Shown one piece after another: positions 59,347-59,913 of a stretch of 59,913 nucleotides of DNA (the stretch's first letter is position 1; each line of letters opens with the position of its first letter). The notes below the pieces were generated by a model. That model saw only the letters and a program-made list of their open reading frames with translations. It had not been told where the DNA came from and did no database searches. Origin of the DNA: Hyphomicrobiales bacterium (lineage in GTDB: Bacteria > Pseudomonadota > Alphaproteobacteria > Rhizobiales > Xanthobacteraceae); the NCBI GenBank assembly GCA_016185205.1, contig JACPOA010000018.1, forward strand, positions 1 through 59,913, written 5' to 3'. The translations under genes were made by a program, and so were the position numbers.

Positions 59347-59913
59347 AAGTCCTGCACGTCACGCCGCATCTGGGCGGAGGCGTCGGCAAGGCTCATGCAG
59401 CCATACGCGGTGCCTTGCCCGCGGAGGTCGATCAGACCTTTGTCCTGCTCGAAGAGCCGCGTGATCGCCGCTACGTGGATTTGATCGAAAATGGCGGTGC
59501 GCGCGTGATCGTCGCGGACGGACTCGATCAAGTGGCGCATCTGGCGGGCAGGGCCGATATCGTCCAGTTTGAATTTTGGAATCACCCGCGCCTGTTCGAA
59601 TGCCTTGCCAGCTGCCAATTTCCCGCGATCCGCAGTGTGTTCTGGTCGCATATCTCGGGTGTCAGCAAACCGCTGATTCCGCCCGGGCTGATGGAAGAGG
59701 CCATGCGCTTTGTCTTTACGACGCGTGCGTCCCTCGACATGGCTTCGCTGGCCCTTCTTTCCGAAGCCGCGCAAAGCAGGATCGCAGTCATCAATAGCGG
59801 CTTTGGCTTCCCGGGCACCGAGCGACGCGTGCCGGTGCGCGACAGAAAGCCCGCCATCGCCTATCTCGGGACCGTCGACTTCGTGAAGATGCATCCGGGA
59901 TTTTTCGACGCCA
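59343..59913 (+). CDS. Glycosyltransferase, GT-B type, 3' end outside window
   Basis: The visible 190 residues begin MKVLHVTPHLGGGVGKAHAA, a GT4/GT1-type N-terminus, with ADIVQFEFWNHPRLFECLAS and AIRSVFWSHISGVSKPLIPP. The frame runs open to the window end. It overlaps the radical SAM gene by four bases, so it belongs to the same transcript. The donor-binding C-terminal domain is not visible. Confidence 0.85.
   Translation, partial: MKVLHVTPHLGGGVGKAHAAIRGALPAEVDQTFVLLEEPRDRRYVDLIENGGARVIVADGLDQVAHLAGRADIVQFEFWNHPRLFECLASCQFPAIRSVFWSHISGVSKPLIPPGLMEEAMRFVFTTRASLDMASLALLSEAAQSRIAVINSGFGFPGTERRVPVRDRKPAIAYLGTVDFVKMHPGFFDA

Overview
The window is GC-rich chromosomal DNA, most likely from an alphaproteobacterium of the order Rhizobiales (Bradyrhizobium / Rhodopseudomonas / Xanthobacteraceae type). 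This rests on four things: an RcGTA-type gene-transfer-agent (GTA) or prophage structural cluster, intergenic palindromes of the GCGCATGATCCCGAAAA type, a protease / two-component pair / glnE gene order, and an Fnr/FixK-type box. No tRNA, rRNA or CRISPR array was recognised.

Region 1 (1-30.4 kb) is the GTA-like cluster: terminase tail, portal, prohead protease, HK97-type capsid, head-tail connectors, major tail protein, tail chaperones, a short tape-measure protein, the g12-g15 tail-tip block, a DUF2793 protein, and a lysis module (GH108 muramidase, small membrane protein, 3TM holin). No integrase, repressor or replication gene is visible. Unlike a compact GTA, the cluster is interrupted by accessory DNA. 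At the terminase/portal boundary, after the protease and after the capsid there are polymorphic-toxin / immunity cassettes. The toxins share a linker motif (PNQPRVPxGxxEGGQW) but end in different toxin modules: CdiA RNase A-like, HHFVP-type, HHVVEQ-type, and CxxC...DHQ...CxxC-type. Each cassette lies next to a duplicated fragment of the neighbouring structural gene (terminase 3' end, portal 5' end, protease 3' end, capsid 3' end), and broken toxin tails remain beside their immunity genes. I read this as a recombination-driven array of exchangeable toxin payloads tied to particle genes.

Between protease and capsid there is also a minus-strand pair that looks like a RiPP system: a 78-residue peptide with a CxxCxxCxxC core (12438-12674) and a radical SAM/SPASM maturase with a PqqD-like N-terminus (10870-12279). 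A stem-loop lies between them and a perfect Fnr/FixK-type palindrome (12757-12770) lies upstream. Further insertions are a Fic AMPylase-like gene, a secreted trypsin-like protease, a TPR protein and a 145-bp MITE-like element.

Region 2 (30.5-50.5 kb) is chromosomal backbone: nitroreductase, a PhoPQ-like two-component system with a small secreted protein, a glycine-zipper lipoprotein, a DegP-like protease, a second two-component system overlapping glnE, a PAS histidine kinase, pepN, an alcohol dehydrogenase, a CDF metal exporter and a Gfo/Idh/MocA oxidoreductase. Region 3 (50.6-59.9 kb) holds a Bug-type solute-binding protein and then a surface-polysaccharide locus: two FkbM methyltransferases, a glycosyltransferase, rfbF and rfbG for CDP-4-keto-6-deoxyglucose, an RfbC-like epimerase, an NAD-dependent epimerase/reductase, a radical SAM/SPASM enzyme and the start of another glycosyltransferase cut by the window edge.
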